The translations under genes and the position numbers were made by a program. Positions 54,234 through 64,000 of a stretch of 64,000 nucleotides of DNA are shown piece by piece. Each line of letters begins with the position of its first letter. The stretch's first letter is position 1. Below the pieces are notes generated by a model that did not search any database, had not been told where the DNA came from, and saw nothing but the letters and a program-made list of their open reading frames with translations. This DNA comes from Pseudopyrenochaeta lycopersici (taxonomy: Eukaryota > Ascomycota > Dothideomycetes > Pleosporales > Pseudopyrenochaetaceae), in contig NHZP01000015.1 of assembly GCA_003313425.1 (NCBI GenBank), positions 682,001 through 746,000 on the forward strand, read 5' to 3'.

Positions 54234-55973
54234 TCAAAGCATGTCTCTGTTGAGGTACTCAACAGGCCCAACGTAGACCTTGCTTCCCTTGACGAAAAAG
54301 TAAACCAAGGAAAAGATAACAACAACCCCGTAGATCAGGATGTTCCAGTTCATCAGATCAGGGGTAGGATGAGGGAATGTCGGGAAGAAAGCGAACAGGA
54401 ACGCCATGCAGAGATAAACAACCGCAATACCGTTTACCCAGATACCGGCCTTGCCGAGGCGGAAGCTCGAAGGTAGCAAGGGCTCATTTCGCCAACGCTT
54501 AAGGAACATGCAGGAGATGGAGATGATGTATGAAGAGAGCAGCGCGCACGTGCCGAGCGATGCAATGGAGTTGAAAGCCACGGTGCTTCCAATATTGATC
54601 ATGGAGAGCAAAATCGACACGGCAAAGGACACAATGACCGAGTTGAGTGGGATGTCCCAGCCAGGCTGGACCCGGGAAAGGAATTCGCCAAAAGGAACGC
54701 CGTGGTCACGGGCGAAAGCAAAGAGCTGGCGGGAGCAAGTTGCAACATTGTTGACGCAGCCGAAGATCGCCATAACAACTGTAATCGAGGCAAGTACCGT
54801 GGCGCCAGTGGTCGATTGTGTGGCGTTATACATGACCTGGATATGCGGCTGGCCAGTAGCGGTCATAATGACACTCTCGACATCGCCCAGACAGAAGCAA
54901 AAGGTGATCAGCATCATGAAGCCAAGACTGCTGTTGACTACAGCGGTCCAAATCATAGCTCGCGGAAGTGTATGCGACGCATCTCTTAGTTCCTCGCTCA
55001 TATGCGTTGCTGCATCTGAGCCGAGGAGCGAGAAGATTGGAGCGAGTTGGCCAACTAGACATGACAGCCCTACATTTCCCCACCCAGCGTTGTCCTGAAA
55101 TGTGCCAAAGACATCGCTGGCCTTGCTGCGCGGTCCGAGGACCCACATGGTGATAAAAATTGCGAAGAAACCAAAGATATGGAGTACTAGGACGGTGCCT
55201 TCGATGAGGGGCAGTTTGCGTGCGAGGAGTGTGTTAAAAATGATGGAAAAGCTTGCAACGGCGATGATGAGGAGCGTGCCATGCCATCGCTGTGGGACGT
55301 AGGTTTCGTTGTTCAGAATAATGAGCCCTTGGATTTGTCCGCCTGCTAGGAAAGCAATGGAAGCGATACCTGTTTGCCATCCCAGTACGCATAGCCAACC
55401 TGGATAAGGTCAATTTGAGGCTCGTGGACGTTATATTCCCCTTGTGTAAACATGAGACATACCGACGACATAACTGAGAAACTTTTGATGTTTCTTGGGG
55501 GCGAATTCTGAGACCCAATGATACTGCCCACCGGATGTTGGCGCCCTATGTATTGTGTTACAACATGAATACTCCAGAATTGTGCGAGGAGCGACACTTA
55601 CATGGAAGCCATCTCAGCCATTGAAACTATTACAAAGCCCATGCCGATCGCTGTAGCGAGGAAGACGAAGATTGCGCCACCGGTACCACCATTCGTTAAT
55701 GGGATGATCAGAGTGCTGATCTCATGTCAATTGGCGTCTGGGTATGAAGTTGGATGAGACTCACGTCAACACAGTTTCCCATGTTGCCATCAAGATCATG
55801 GAATAGCCAAAGATGGACACAAAGCGGAAGTTTCTTCGAAGCTCCTGCGTCTTGCCCATCCGATACATGTCTTTCTGGTCCTCGGGCGTTCCCTTCTTCT
55901 CGGAGACCACGGGATCCTCCTGCGACTCGCTGTCGCGAGGCTGGATGTTCGCCTCTGCTTTGATGTCTGCCAT
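54234..55973 (-). CDS. APC-superfamily amino-acid/GABA/choline-type permease
   Basis: Exons 55973-55765, 55715-55602, 55545-55463 and 55399-54234 give 523 aa. Introns of 49, 56 and 63 bp are all GT-AG and in frame. The N-terminal cytosolic part is acidic and Lys-rich (about 65 residues). Then come 11-12 hydrophobic segments. Landmarks of the fungal GABA/choline permease group are FGYSMILMATWETVL, MAPTSGGQYHWVSEFAP after the third junction, HMSEELRDASHTLPRAM and the conserved EFLSRVQPGWDIPLNS. It should carry a small amine or amino acid with H+ across the plasma membrane. The exact substrate (choline, GABA, other) cannot be told. The gene looks intact. Confidence 0.9.
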
Positions 55974-57575
55974 GACTGTAAGTCTCTTGGGACTCAGACC
56001 CCGGTTTAAGATGAGTAACAATAATACTGGCAGAAGGAACGAAGTGCGACTATGAAAATACCGACGGACCGGTATCACGATAGAGTTGAGTAGGAAAGGA
56101 AAGGGCCTCGTTCTCCCAGAAAAGAGAACGCACTTGGTAGAGTGATCCGAGGTTGCGGGATCGCGTCTCTGAAGAAGCAAAATGTACCTAACTGCATAAC
56201 AAGGGTGTTACAAATTGGTGGCCAGACATAGCGGAGCCATGCAAGCAGTCGTTAGCCCTTGTCGCCCCGGTAGAGTGGTAACGAGTCGGCGTAGCGGCTT
56301 GAAAGGAAGCTGTCATGATACATGCCGTGAGCCACTTAGCGAGGGAGAGACGCGGGAACCTATACGCGCGTTACGGGCTTGAGCACCGTCGCCGCGTGGA
56401 GCAATCATTTGATATATTGCCGGGGAGGCTGGCAATGATGGCTGCATAGTGGGAACGATAGAGGAAACATGGCCAATAGCCGCCATGGAAGCGTGCCATA
56501 ATGGACCCTTTGCAGAATAGTCGACTTAAAACCTGATGGCCAGGCGGGGAGGCGGGACCGCGGAAGAGCCGCTCCCGGATGAGCATGGTGTCCGCACGGC
56601 ACGCGTGAAGCGAGAGATAAGGGCAACGGCTGGGCGCTGCTGAATGTGACAGTCAGGCCTGCCCACCTCCGAAAATACCATGTTGGCATCTGAGAGATCC
56701 CAATTCCCCGGGTAATGGTATCCGCAATGGACTGTGAGCGCGAGAGAGTGCTTGTGCTCATAAAATATTAATGTTCAGCATTTTGGACGAGGGCGTATGT
56801 CGAGATGTGGTGAGGGTCTGCCGTTGACGCCAGTTTGATTGGTTTCCGCGGACGGCCCGCCGCCTGAAGCTAATTGGTCACTTACACTAGCATATTAACT
56901 TTCTTCATCTCGTATCCCACCGTCGTTGGGTCCTGGCGTTTTCACTCTGGCCACTTTTACATTACGGATATTGGACTCGTCAGCCTGTCAATTGAGTCCT
57001 GCACTGCGCAGTCGCCTCGACCATAGCGTTCCGTAGTTGTACGCCTGCATTGTGCCTGCAGTCAGCACCCCAGCCGGCCAATTATCACCACTCGTTTCGA
57101 GACTTCGACATGTCAGCGGCTCGTGTATCCCGTTTGCTTTTTCGTCGTGCTCCCCACGCATACCCGTGCCCTCCAGTTCTGCTTCGCCGAGCGTATCAAG
57201 TATCAAGCCATGAACATGAGGGCCTCATATGCACCCCAATCACACCACACGGCGTAACTGCAAAATGAAGCGCCGGGGCAACCAAGTACCAAAGTTGAAC
57301 CAACTCGGTTTGCAGCTGTCTTCCAGGACATGTTTCTGGAGCAGGATGCATAGGGATGCAGGGTAAGCATCCCGTCTACTCGGACGAGTTATATCTCGGT
57401 GTGAACCCTCCGCTGTCGAAAAACCTAAGACAGGGTACGTTTGTACCAGTCTTGCGGTAAACTTGCGGCCTGGGCGAGCTTGTCGTGCCGCCTTCTAAGC
57501 CATGCGATGAAGATATATGCGGGCTTAGTTCCTTCCCGACGACTGGTATCCGATGCTCTCATGATTCTTTGAAGA
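55974..57575. other. Divergent promoter region
   Basis: Upstream of the permease (minus) and of the rhodopsin-domain gene (plus), 1.6 kb. Several short frames without starts. No repeat or RNA gene recognised. Confidence 0.5.
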
Positions 57576-58903
57576 ATGACTGACTCATCGTCTCTCGAGA
57601 CTGGCTATCGCTGGGCGACGGTCACACGCGATGATCATAGTGGAATTCTTTACATTGTCACATTTCTGGCCTTCACGTACTCTGGTCTCACATTCATCAC
57701 ACGATGTTACATCAAATGGCATGTTCTAGGGCTCGACGATGCCGCCATGTTGGTCGCACAGGTATTGATATAATTTCTTTTCTTCATGGCTGCTAAACTA
57801 ACAACTTACAAATCCAGATCGCCAGCATCGTTCAGTTCTCTCTGCTGCTTATCTCTTTATCAGCTGGTCTGGGAAAGACATTCGAAATCATCACTGAAGA
57901 TGACTACTCAAAAATGGTTTCAGTACATCTTCCAGCCCTATTCGATACACCTCAAATAACTCATGTTTAGTCTCAATTTGGCAATCAAATAGTCCTCTAC
58001 ATCTCTCTCGGCTTCTCCAAAATCGCGACCATTCTCCTCGTTCAACGTCTTTTCACTCGTGATATGAGGAAGGCATGGATGATCTGTAATGTCATTGCTG
58101 GTTGCGTAGTGATATGGACCGTCCTCGCTGGTACCCTCGTCTCAATTGGCTGCTCCCCCAAAAGTACGGCGCCAAAGGTCGCGTCAAACACCTGCCCTGG
58201 TATCATAGCACGATACCAATTCATTGTTATAACGGATGCTATAACTGATGTTGTACTTGTCATTGTCCCCGCTTACCTCTGTTGGCATCTTCAGATGTCC
58301 CTTCTCCTCAAACTGCAGGTTCTTGCGGTTTTCTCTTTTCGAATACCCTTGGTCGCCCTAGCGGGCCTCTTCCTCAGGTACTGGGTACGCTCGCTGTCAA
58401 GCAGCAACCCTGGGGTTGATCGTTCGCCTGCCATCATATTTCAGCAAAGCCAGTTATGTCTTTCGCTGATGGCTGGGACGATACCGTGTCTTAAGAGTTT
58501 CATTAGGAGTTTCGACACCGGCAGTGGTGTCAAGGCCGGTTTTGGCTCTTCGAACGAGTACGGCTCGAGCGGCCGCACAGGCAGCAATGCACTGAGCAAT
58601 GGGAACTATGAGCTCTCGGCACTTAGTTACAGCAAAAGCGGTACGCCTTACACTCGGAGTCGCGCAGAAGATGACGGCAACATAAGAGCAAATCTGCGGC
58701 CATTCACGAGCGCCCGACCGAGCCCGCCGACTTCAACACACGAAACGAGCGCGAACAACGGATACAACAGGCAGCACGAGCCTGATAGAGACAGTCAGGG
58801 TAGCAGACAAGAGCTGGTTATCCGTAAGGATATGGGCTGGGAAGTTGGCAGTGATACGAGGAGGAGAAGCGACACACCAGGCATTTTGATCCTGCCACAA
58901 TAA
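57576..58903 (+). CDS. Seven-membrane-segment protein, fungal rhodopsin domain
   Basis: Exons 57576-57761, 57818-57922 and 57971-58903 give 407 aa, with introns of 56 and 48 bp (both GT-AG, phase 0). Seven hydrophobic segments occupy residues about 25-280, with the loop features of the fungal rhodopsin-domain (SAT4/PTH11-like) family: the RCYIKWHVLGLDDAAML loop after the first segment, QFGNQIVLYISLGFSKIA, a CSP motif in the long loop, FIVITDAITDVVLVIVPAYL and a final ATTP-like region. The cytosolic tail is Ser/Gly/Arg-rich. Despite the name these proteins have no retinal lysine; they are surface receptors or membrane proteins of unknown ligand. Confidence 0.83.
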
Positions 58904-59637
58904 TATTCAAGAGCGCGGAATATTGAGGCCGGTCTGTGTATGATGGACGGTGATCAATGATGCATATCTCAGTTCGGCTAACAGGTTCTGTTTTTCGGCA
59001 TGGCGAATGGGTTGGTGTATTTCACATTAAGTTTATGGGATATAGAGACTGGGATCACTCGGCGTACTGAACCGCAAAGACCAAAACTTGCTTCACGAAA
59101 AACAAAGATTAAGCATTTGAGTCTATTATCGGCCAGCTAGATTCGCGTTCGTGAAGGACTGGAGTTGATATTCGGCTTCAGAGTGAGGAAAATGAATGAC
59201 AACAATTAGAGCTTAAGATAGCAAAATAAAAACCACAACTTTTGCGCGTACCGAATGTCGTTTGCTTCGACCTGGAGACTTGAGAGCGCGAATTTTTCAT
59301 CCTATGACGCACCACCAGAGTCACCTTTGGGGGACACATCCCAAGTTGGTAGTGAAATACAATACGAAGCAAAGACAAGGCCTCGAATTTGGAAAGCATG
59401 AGCCATCACAAAGAGGACTTGATGATGTTGAGCTAGCAGCGGCTTGGCGGGCTGTTAATTAGTTCAGGGCGTGATCGCGCGTTCTCCATGACGTGTTTGA
59501 TTTCTCGCTTAGCGCGTTGCTCTTCCATTCCCGACCGCGAGCCAAACTCATCCTCCCCCTGCGCAAGCATCGTGACTGAATGTTGGTGTGAATTCAACAC
59601 TGCATTGTCTGATTCTTGAGGTTGCTTTAGACGCGCC
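58904..59637. other. Intergenic region
   Basis: 3' flank of the rhodopsin-domain gene and upstream region of the SNF2 gene, both on the plus strand. Nothing recognised. Confidence 0.5.
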
Positions 59638-62457
59638 ATGACGTCTTCATCCGTGACGAGTGCAAACACGGACTCACATTCCACACCAGCGTCTTCGCCA
59701 CCACCAGCCGATATGGATACCGAGGGTGTTTCGAAAGCGATGCAGGAGGAAGAAGAGCGTATGAGAACGCAGCGCGAGAAGAATGACGCGAAACGCGACG
59801 CGCAGTTGGAGAAGGAAAGACAGGAGGACATCAAGAGTGGCAAGGACGTGCTGGATAAAAAGTTTCAGCAATTAGAGTTTCTGATGAACAAGAGCAAGGT
59901 TAGTACTTATTGGTCATACAAATGCATGGCCGCCGCAGCAAATGATTAAACATCGTGGATGTGTTCTGGACGCGCGCTGACCAGTATGCTATAGTTGTAT
60001 GCGACAGTGATGCTCGCGCAAATGCAACGGCAAGAAGACGAAGAGAAAGCGCAAGACGAGAAAACAGACGGTCAAACGTCGAAACGCGAAAAGAATGCTG
60101 AAAAAGTGGCTGCCGAGTCACAGCGACGAGCTACACGTGGTTCTGCAGCGACCGCGGCGACACCGAAAGCGGATGAAGCGGATGCGGCACCGAAGAAGAA
60201 GGGGCGCGGCAGACCAAAGAAACAGGATGCCAAGATATCCAGCTACTTCAAAAAGGAAGATATAGAAAAGAAGGCCGACCAGAAGAGTGTGGCAGACGCA
60301 TTGAAGGAGGCGGCAGAGGAGGACAACGTTAAGACAGGCGATATCGGAATACAGGATCTGAAGTCAGCACGGCAACCAAAGCTTGTGACCGGAGGTACAA
60401 TGCGATCATACCAGTTGGAGGGTCTCGAGTGGATGCTGTCGCTCTACGAGAACGGCATCAACGGCATCCTAGCAGACGAAATGGGTCTGGGCAAGACGAT
60501 CCAAACAATCGCTATGCTTGCGCATTTATGGGAGAACAAGTCATACGGGCCTTTTCTGATTGCTGCGCCACTAAGTACAACCAGCAATTGGGTCGCAGAG
60601 TTCGAGAAATGGACACCAACCATACCGGTCATGCTGTACCATGGTGACAAGAAGGAGCGTGAAAATTTGCGTAAGACGAGGCTCAGAAACCCAGGGACAG
60701 CCCAATTTCCCATCATGATTACCAGCTATGAGATCTGCATGAATGATCGGAAGTATCTTACCAGCTTTGGCTGGCAATTCATCATTATTGATGAAGGACA
60801 CCGCATCAAGAACCTCGATTGTCGTCTAATCCGCGAGCTACAGCAGTTTCAATCGGCCAATCGTCTGCTCATTACGGGCACACCACTGCAAAACAATCTC
60901 ACTGAGTTGTGGTCGCTGCTGCACTTCCTACTGCCTACAGTCTTTGATAAACTGTCAACATTTGAGAGCTGGTTCGACTTCTCCGGGTTGAAAGATAAAT
61001 CTAGCTATGAGCAATTGCTATCAGAGGAGAGACAGCAGTACCTGGTTAAATCCCTGCACGCTGTGCTCAAACCATTTCTGCTACGACGAGTAAAGACGGA
61101 TGTTGAAAGCTTGATGCCTAAAAAGCGCGAGTACATCCTCTTCGCGCCCCTGACGTCGATGCAGCGTGAACTGTATCAAGCTATTCTTGATGGCACCAGC
61201 CGATCATACCTAGAGGAAAAGGCAGTCGAGAGACTCAGCATTGGTTTAAACAGCGGAGCAACTACCCCTCTCAGTATCCGCAGCAATAATGGTAGTCGCA
61301 AGCGGAAGGCTCTGTCCGGCATCAGCACGCCGAATAAAAGCGCAAAGACTTCCAGAGCAGGCACGCCTGCATCAGTAACATCCAACAAGAGTCGAGTTCG
61401 GTCTAGGAGAAACTACGAAGAAGTCAGTGATGATGAATACTTTGCTGGCCTGGACAAAGAGGAGAGCGAGCCAGCTGAAGAAGAAACAGCATCCTCTGAG
61501 GCTGAGGAAGATCGCATCCGCGCCGCAACCTTCGAAATTGCAAAGCGGCAACTCATGCAGAAGAAACTCGGTAACCCCGTCATGCAACTTCGGCTATGCT
61601 GTAACTCGCCGTACAACTTCTTCAATCCTTTTATTAAAGCGGATACCGATGGCTCTGAGACATATGCTTCGGAGACTGAGCCTGATGAGACGCTTGTGAG
61701 CACATCGGGCAAGATGTTGCTCCTAGATTCTTTACTTCCCGAACTGATAAACCGAGGCCACAAAGTTCTTATCTTCTCCCAGTTCACTACCACACTTGAT
61801 CTCATAGGGCACTACTTGAACCTACGTTCATGGCGACATGCCCGTATCGATGGCACGGTTGCACAGACTGATCGACAAGCACAAATCCTTGCCTTCAACA
61901 AAGCATCTTCCGCCAAAGAAGCAACCGATATTTTCATTCTCTCCACCAGAGCAGGCGGTCAGGGTATCAATCTCGCAGCTGCAGACACCGTTATCCTCTT
62001 CGACAGCGATTGGAATCCTCAGCAAGACTTGCAAGCTATGGACCGCGCACATCGAATCGGACAAACGCGGAATGTCATAGTATACCGATTCGCTACACGT
62101 AATACTGTTGAGCAGAAGCTCCTCGAATCCGCCGAAGCCAAACGCCGTCTAGAAAAACTCGTCATCCGCAAAGGCGGCGTCCGCAACGACCGAGGCAAAG
62201 CACGAGGAAACGACAAAGAGCAGGAAGTCGAAGAGCTACAAAGGTTGCTTCGAAGAAGTGATGGTGAGCGCTTCGACATTGAAGGCAACGAAGCTGGCAA
62301 ACTACTGGGTGATGTAGAAATGGAAATCCTGTTAGACAGGAGTGACGAAGCGTACGAGCGCGCAGAGAAAGGATTGGATATCGGTGGTGATGGAGCTGTT
62401 TTCCAGGCTGTGGGGAAGAGGGAAGAGGGCGCGTTGATGGAGGGGTTGAGGGCATAA
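59638..62457 (+). CDS. IRC5: SNF2-family chromatin remodelling ATPase, Irc5/LSH type
   Basis: Exons 59638-59898 and 59995-62457 give 907 aa, with a 96-bp intron (GTTAGT...GCTATAG). The N-terminal 230 residues are charged coiled coil with an AT-hook-like KKKGRGRPKKQ and SSYFKKED. The ATPase core follows: DEMGLGKT (Walker A, about residues 248-255), DEGH box II (about 353), GTPLQNNLTELW, then an acidic/Ser insert between the two lobes. The second lobe has KVLIFSQFTTTLDLIG, STRAGGQGINLA, DSDWNPQQDLQAMDRAH and RIGQ. The order and insert fit the Irc5/LSH (HELLS) group, whose Neurospora member is MUS-30. These slide or exchange nucleosomes and protect against DNA damage. Intact. Confidence 0.92.
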
Positions 62458-62821
62458 TTGAGAGCTTAAAGGAACGAGAGTGGAGCAGTTGTATGTATAA
62501 TGATCCTAAGAGACCTTGGAAGAATTTATGTATAATCGAATGCGGAACCTAATGTTATTGTTTCTAGTGCTAAGTTGCAGACGCAATAGTATTCCCTGGA
62601 AAAACCTCAAATGTGCTACATAAAGCCTATAGCGGTCATTATGTCGCTTCATCCAAGCTCACCTAACAACATGCCCTTTCACGAGGTACTATGAATCGAA
62701 CACTGCAACAAGAAAAGTTTCATAACAGAAAATCTATTGTTGGCACCTATTTACACGTCATTCCCACCGCTTCGACAATTTCCCTCGGCCATTCTCGCCA
62801 ATCTCATCACGTTTTATGTGC
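62458..62821. other. Convergent 3' region
   Basis: Between the 3' ends of the SNF2 gene (plus) and the chitin-binding protein gene (minus). Nothing recognised. Confidence 0.5.
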
Positions 62822-63826
62822 TTATCCGCACGTCCCAAACTGTGGTCGACATCCCCAACTCAACCTACAGTAATCATCTGAGTTCCCGCACCGCCCGTAG
62901 TCTGAGCAGCACCTGCCAAACGTTGAGCCTTGACATGTCATGCCGTTACCTTCTGCTCCACACCGTCCGTTTGTGCTGACATTTGTCGGAGCGGGAGGCG
63001 CGGTAGAAGATGGCGTTGGTGTAGGTGTTGGAGTAGGAGTAGGTGTAGGTGTGGGTGTTGGTGTTGGAGTTGGTGTCGGTGTTGTAGACGAAGAAACAGG
63101 TCTTGACGAAGAGCTTGGTACGGGTACCGGCACAGACGAAGACAAAGGAGGTGCTACGCCGTCACAAGATCCGAATCCAGAGCGACACCCAGTACCGCAA
63201 TAGTCAATTGAATTGCCACAGTAGTACCACTCGGAGCAGCATCGGCCAAAGCTTGACCCTCCGCATGTGGTCACGTTTCCGCACTGCCCGTTTGGCGATA
63301 TAATAAGAGTGCCGGAAGGAAGTGGTGGGAGTACGGACGAGCTCGATGGGACGACGGCTGAGCTCGAAGATGGCGAGGGAGTTGGTGTCGGAGTTGGTGT
63401 GGGTGTGGGAGTAGGAGTAGGAGTGGGCGTTGGTGTTGGCGTTGGCGTTGGTTCTGGCACCGCATCCCCACACCGTCCATACTCTGGTTGGCATCCGACG
63501 AGAACGCCACAATGTTCAAAATCGGTTCCGCAGTAGTCAAAGGATGAACAGCACTGATTGTTGGGGCATCTTGAGCCACCGAATCCAGCACCGCAGCGCC
63601 CGACAGTCTGACGGGGAAACAAATGGTTGAGAGACCGGGCAAGCAGATTTGGACTTGTTGCATTGTGATGCTCTAGTGGCTGAGGAGCTGCGTGTCGCCT
63701 GTCCTCTATGGCGTGGAGACTTGCGGAGAAATCGTAGATATATTTAGCCCTCAAAACATCTTCAATAGAAGCTGAAGCTCCTGAGAAGCCGAGAGCACCC
63801 GCTAAGGCGAATGAAATCCACCGCAT
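62822..63826 (-). CDS. Secreted chitin-binding protein with three CBM18 modules
   Basis: Single exon, 334 aa from the ATG at 63826. Signal peptide [19 protein letters not shown], then a 55-residue spacer that ends in LFPRQ, where a Kex2-like site could be. Three hevein-type chitin-binding modules follow, each with the Cys pattern C-x-CC-S/D-x-x-x-x-C-G: about residues 76-120 ([16 protein letters not shown]), 183-225 ([17 protein letters not shown]) and 292-334 ([17 protein letters not shown]). They are joined by two Pro/Thr linkers, each made of a Thr-Pro run of about 13 repeats, then Ser-rich. There is no enzymatic domain. Such proteins coat or shield fungal chitin, bind chitin at the wall, or act as effectors; the sequence does not tell which. 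Confidence 0.88.
   Translation of the reverse strand: MRWISFALAGALGFSGASASIEDVLRAKYIYDFSASLHAIEDRRHAAPQPLEHHNATSPNLLARSLNHLFPRQTVGRCGAGFGGSRCPNNQCCSSFDYCGTDFEHCGVLVGCQPEYGRCGDAVPEPTPTPTPTPTPTPTPTPTPTPTPTPSPSSSSAVVPSSSSVLPPLPSGTLIISPNGQCGNVTTCGGSSFGRCCSEWYYCGNSIDYCGTGCRSGFGSCDGVAPPLSSSVPVPVPSSSSRPVSSSTTPTPTPTPTPTPTPTPTPTPTPTPSSTAPPAPTNVSTNGRCGAEGNGMTCQGSTFGRCCSDYGRCGNSDDYCRLSWGCRPQFGTCG
63012..63083 (-). repeat. Thr-Pro codon repeat (linker 2)
   Basis: Tandem six-base units on the minus strand encoding Thr-Pro, with mixed third bases, between CBM18 modules 2 and 3. Mixed codon use suggests an old repeat kept by selection on the protein; length polymorphism is still likely. Confidence 0.8.
63378..63453 (-). 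repeat. Thr-Pro codon repeat (linker 1)
   Basis: As linker 2, between CBM18 modules 1 and 2. The two linkers use much the same units, so unequal exchange between them could delete or copy the middle module. Confidence 0.8.
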
Positions 63827-64000
63827 CTTGAGTTGCCTAGGTGACTGAAGAAGAGGTGGAGGGAATGTGTGAACCTAGCGGTGGGAATCAGGGTATATAT
63901 CAGAGCTTTCCATGACTGTGCGGGAGCCGTGGAAAAGCCATGCTGGCAAGTAGAAGCGGCTTGCGAGTACAATAAAGAAGATAAGAACCTGAACTGCTTG

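Noticed and set aside
59433..59871. Minus-strand frames at the start of the SNF2 gene
   Set aside because: Antisense shadow of the charged N-terminal exon of Irc5/LSH.

Overview
The window reads as nuclear DNA of a filamentous ascomycete. Most genes carry one to seven GT-AG introns of about 45-115 bp with CTAAC/CTGAC-type branch sites. Gene spacing is compact, and the gene set is that of a mould: an AspB-type septin, Exo70, a GABA/choline-type permease, a fungal rhodopsin-domain membrane protein and a chitin-binding CBM18 protein. Several long low-complexity orphan proteins suggest Dothideomycetes, probably Pleosporales, but that placement is inference. I see no intact transposon, CRISPR array or bacterial feature.

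Layout. 0.8-8.5 kb: an orphan three-exon gene, a possible gene remnant, a peroxisomal 3-ketoacyl-CoA thiolase with a fatty-acid-response-like site in its promoter, a class I methyltransferase and an orphan gene. 10.5-20 kb: a methionine-rich secreted/GPI-like protein, a 707-aa orphan, a ketopantoate-reductase-type enzyme and a 640-aa orphan. 20.8-33.9 kb: a Yip1-family Golgi protein, glycogen phosphorylase, a cyclin-like protein, a TMEM33/Pom33 protein and septin CDC3/AspB. 34.9-49.5 kb: Exo70, a dynamin-like large GTPase, a cPLA2-type lipase with a mitochondrial-type N-terminus, a 921-aa orphan and a dual-specificity-phosphatase-like protein with an altered active site. 50.4-54 kb: two GNAT acetyltransferases, a broken tandem copy of the second one, and a tRNA-Pro(AGG) locus. 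54.2-64 kb: an amino-acid/choline-type permease, a rhodopsin-domain membrane protein, an Irc5/LSH SNF2 ATPase and a three-module CBM18 protein.

The genes do not form an operon or a clear biosynthetic cluster. Functional themes are polarised growth and secretion (septin, Exo70, Yip1, Pom33), reserve-carbon and lipid use (glycogen phosphorylase, thiolase, cPLA2) and chromatin (Irc5).

The most unusual object is the tRNA-Pro(AGG) gene at 53169-53364. Its 72-nt cloverleaf is complete (7/7 acceptor pairs, 5/5 T-stem pairs, C discriminator, T6 terminator). It is restored only when two stretches that look exactly like spliceosomal introns (GTAAGT...CAG, 51 bp; GTGAGT...CTAAT...CAG, 55 bp) are removed, in addition to an ordinary 18-nt tRNA intron after position 37. 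I know of no described tRNA gene with this structure.
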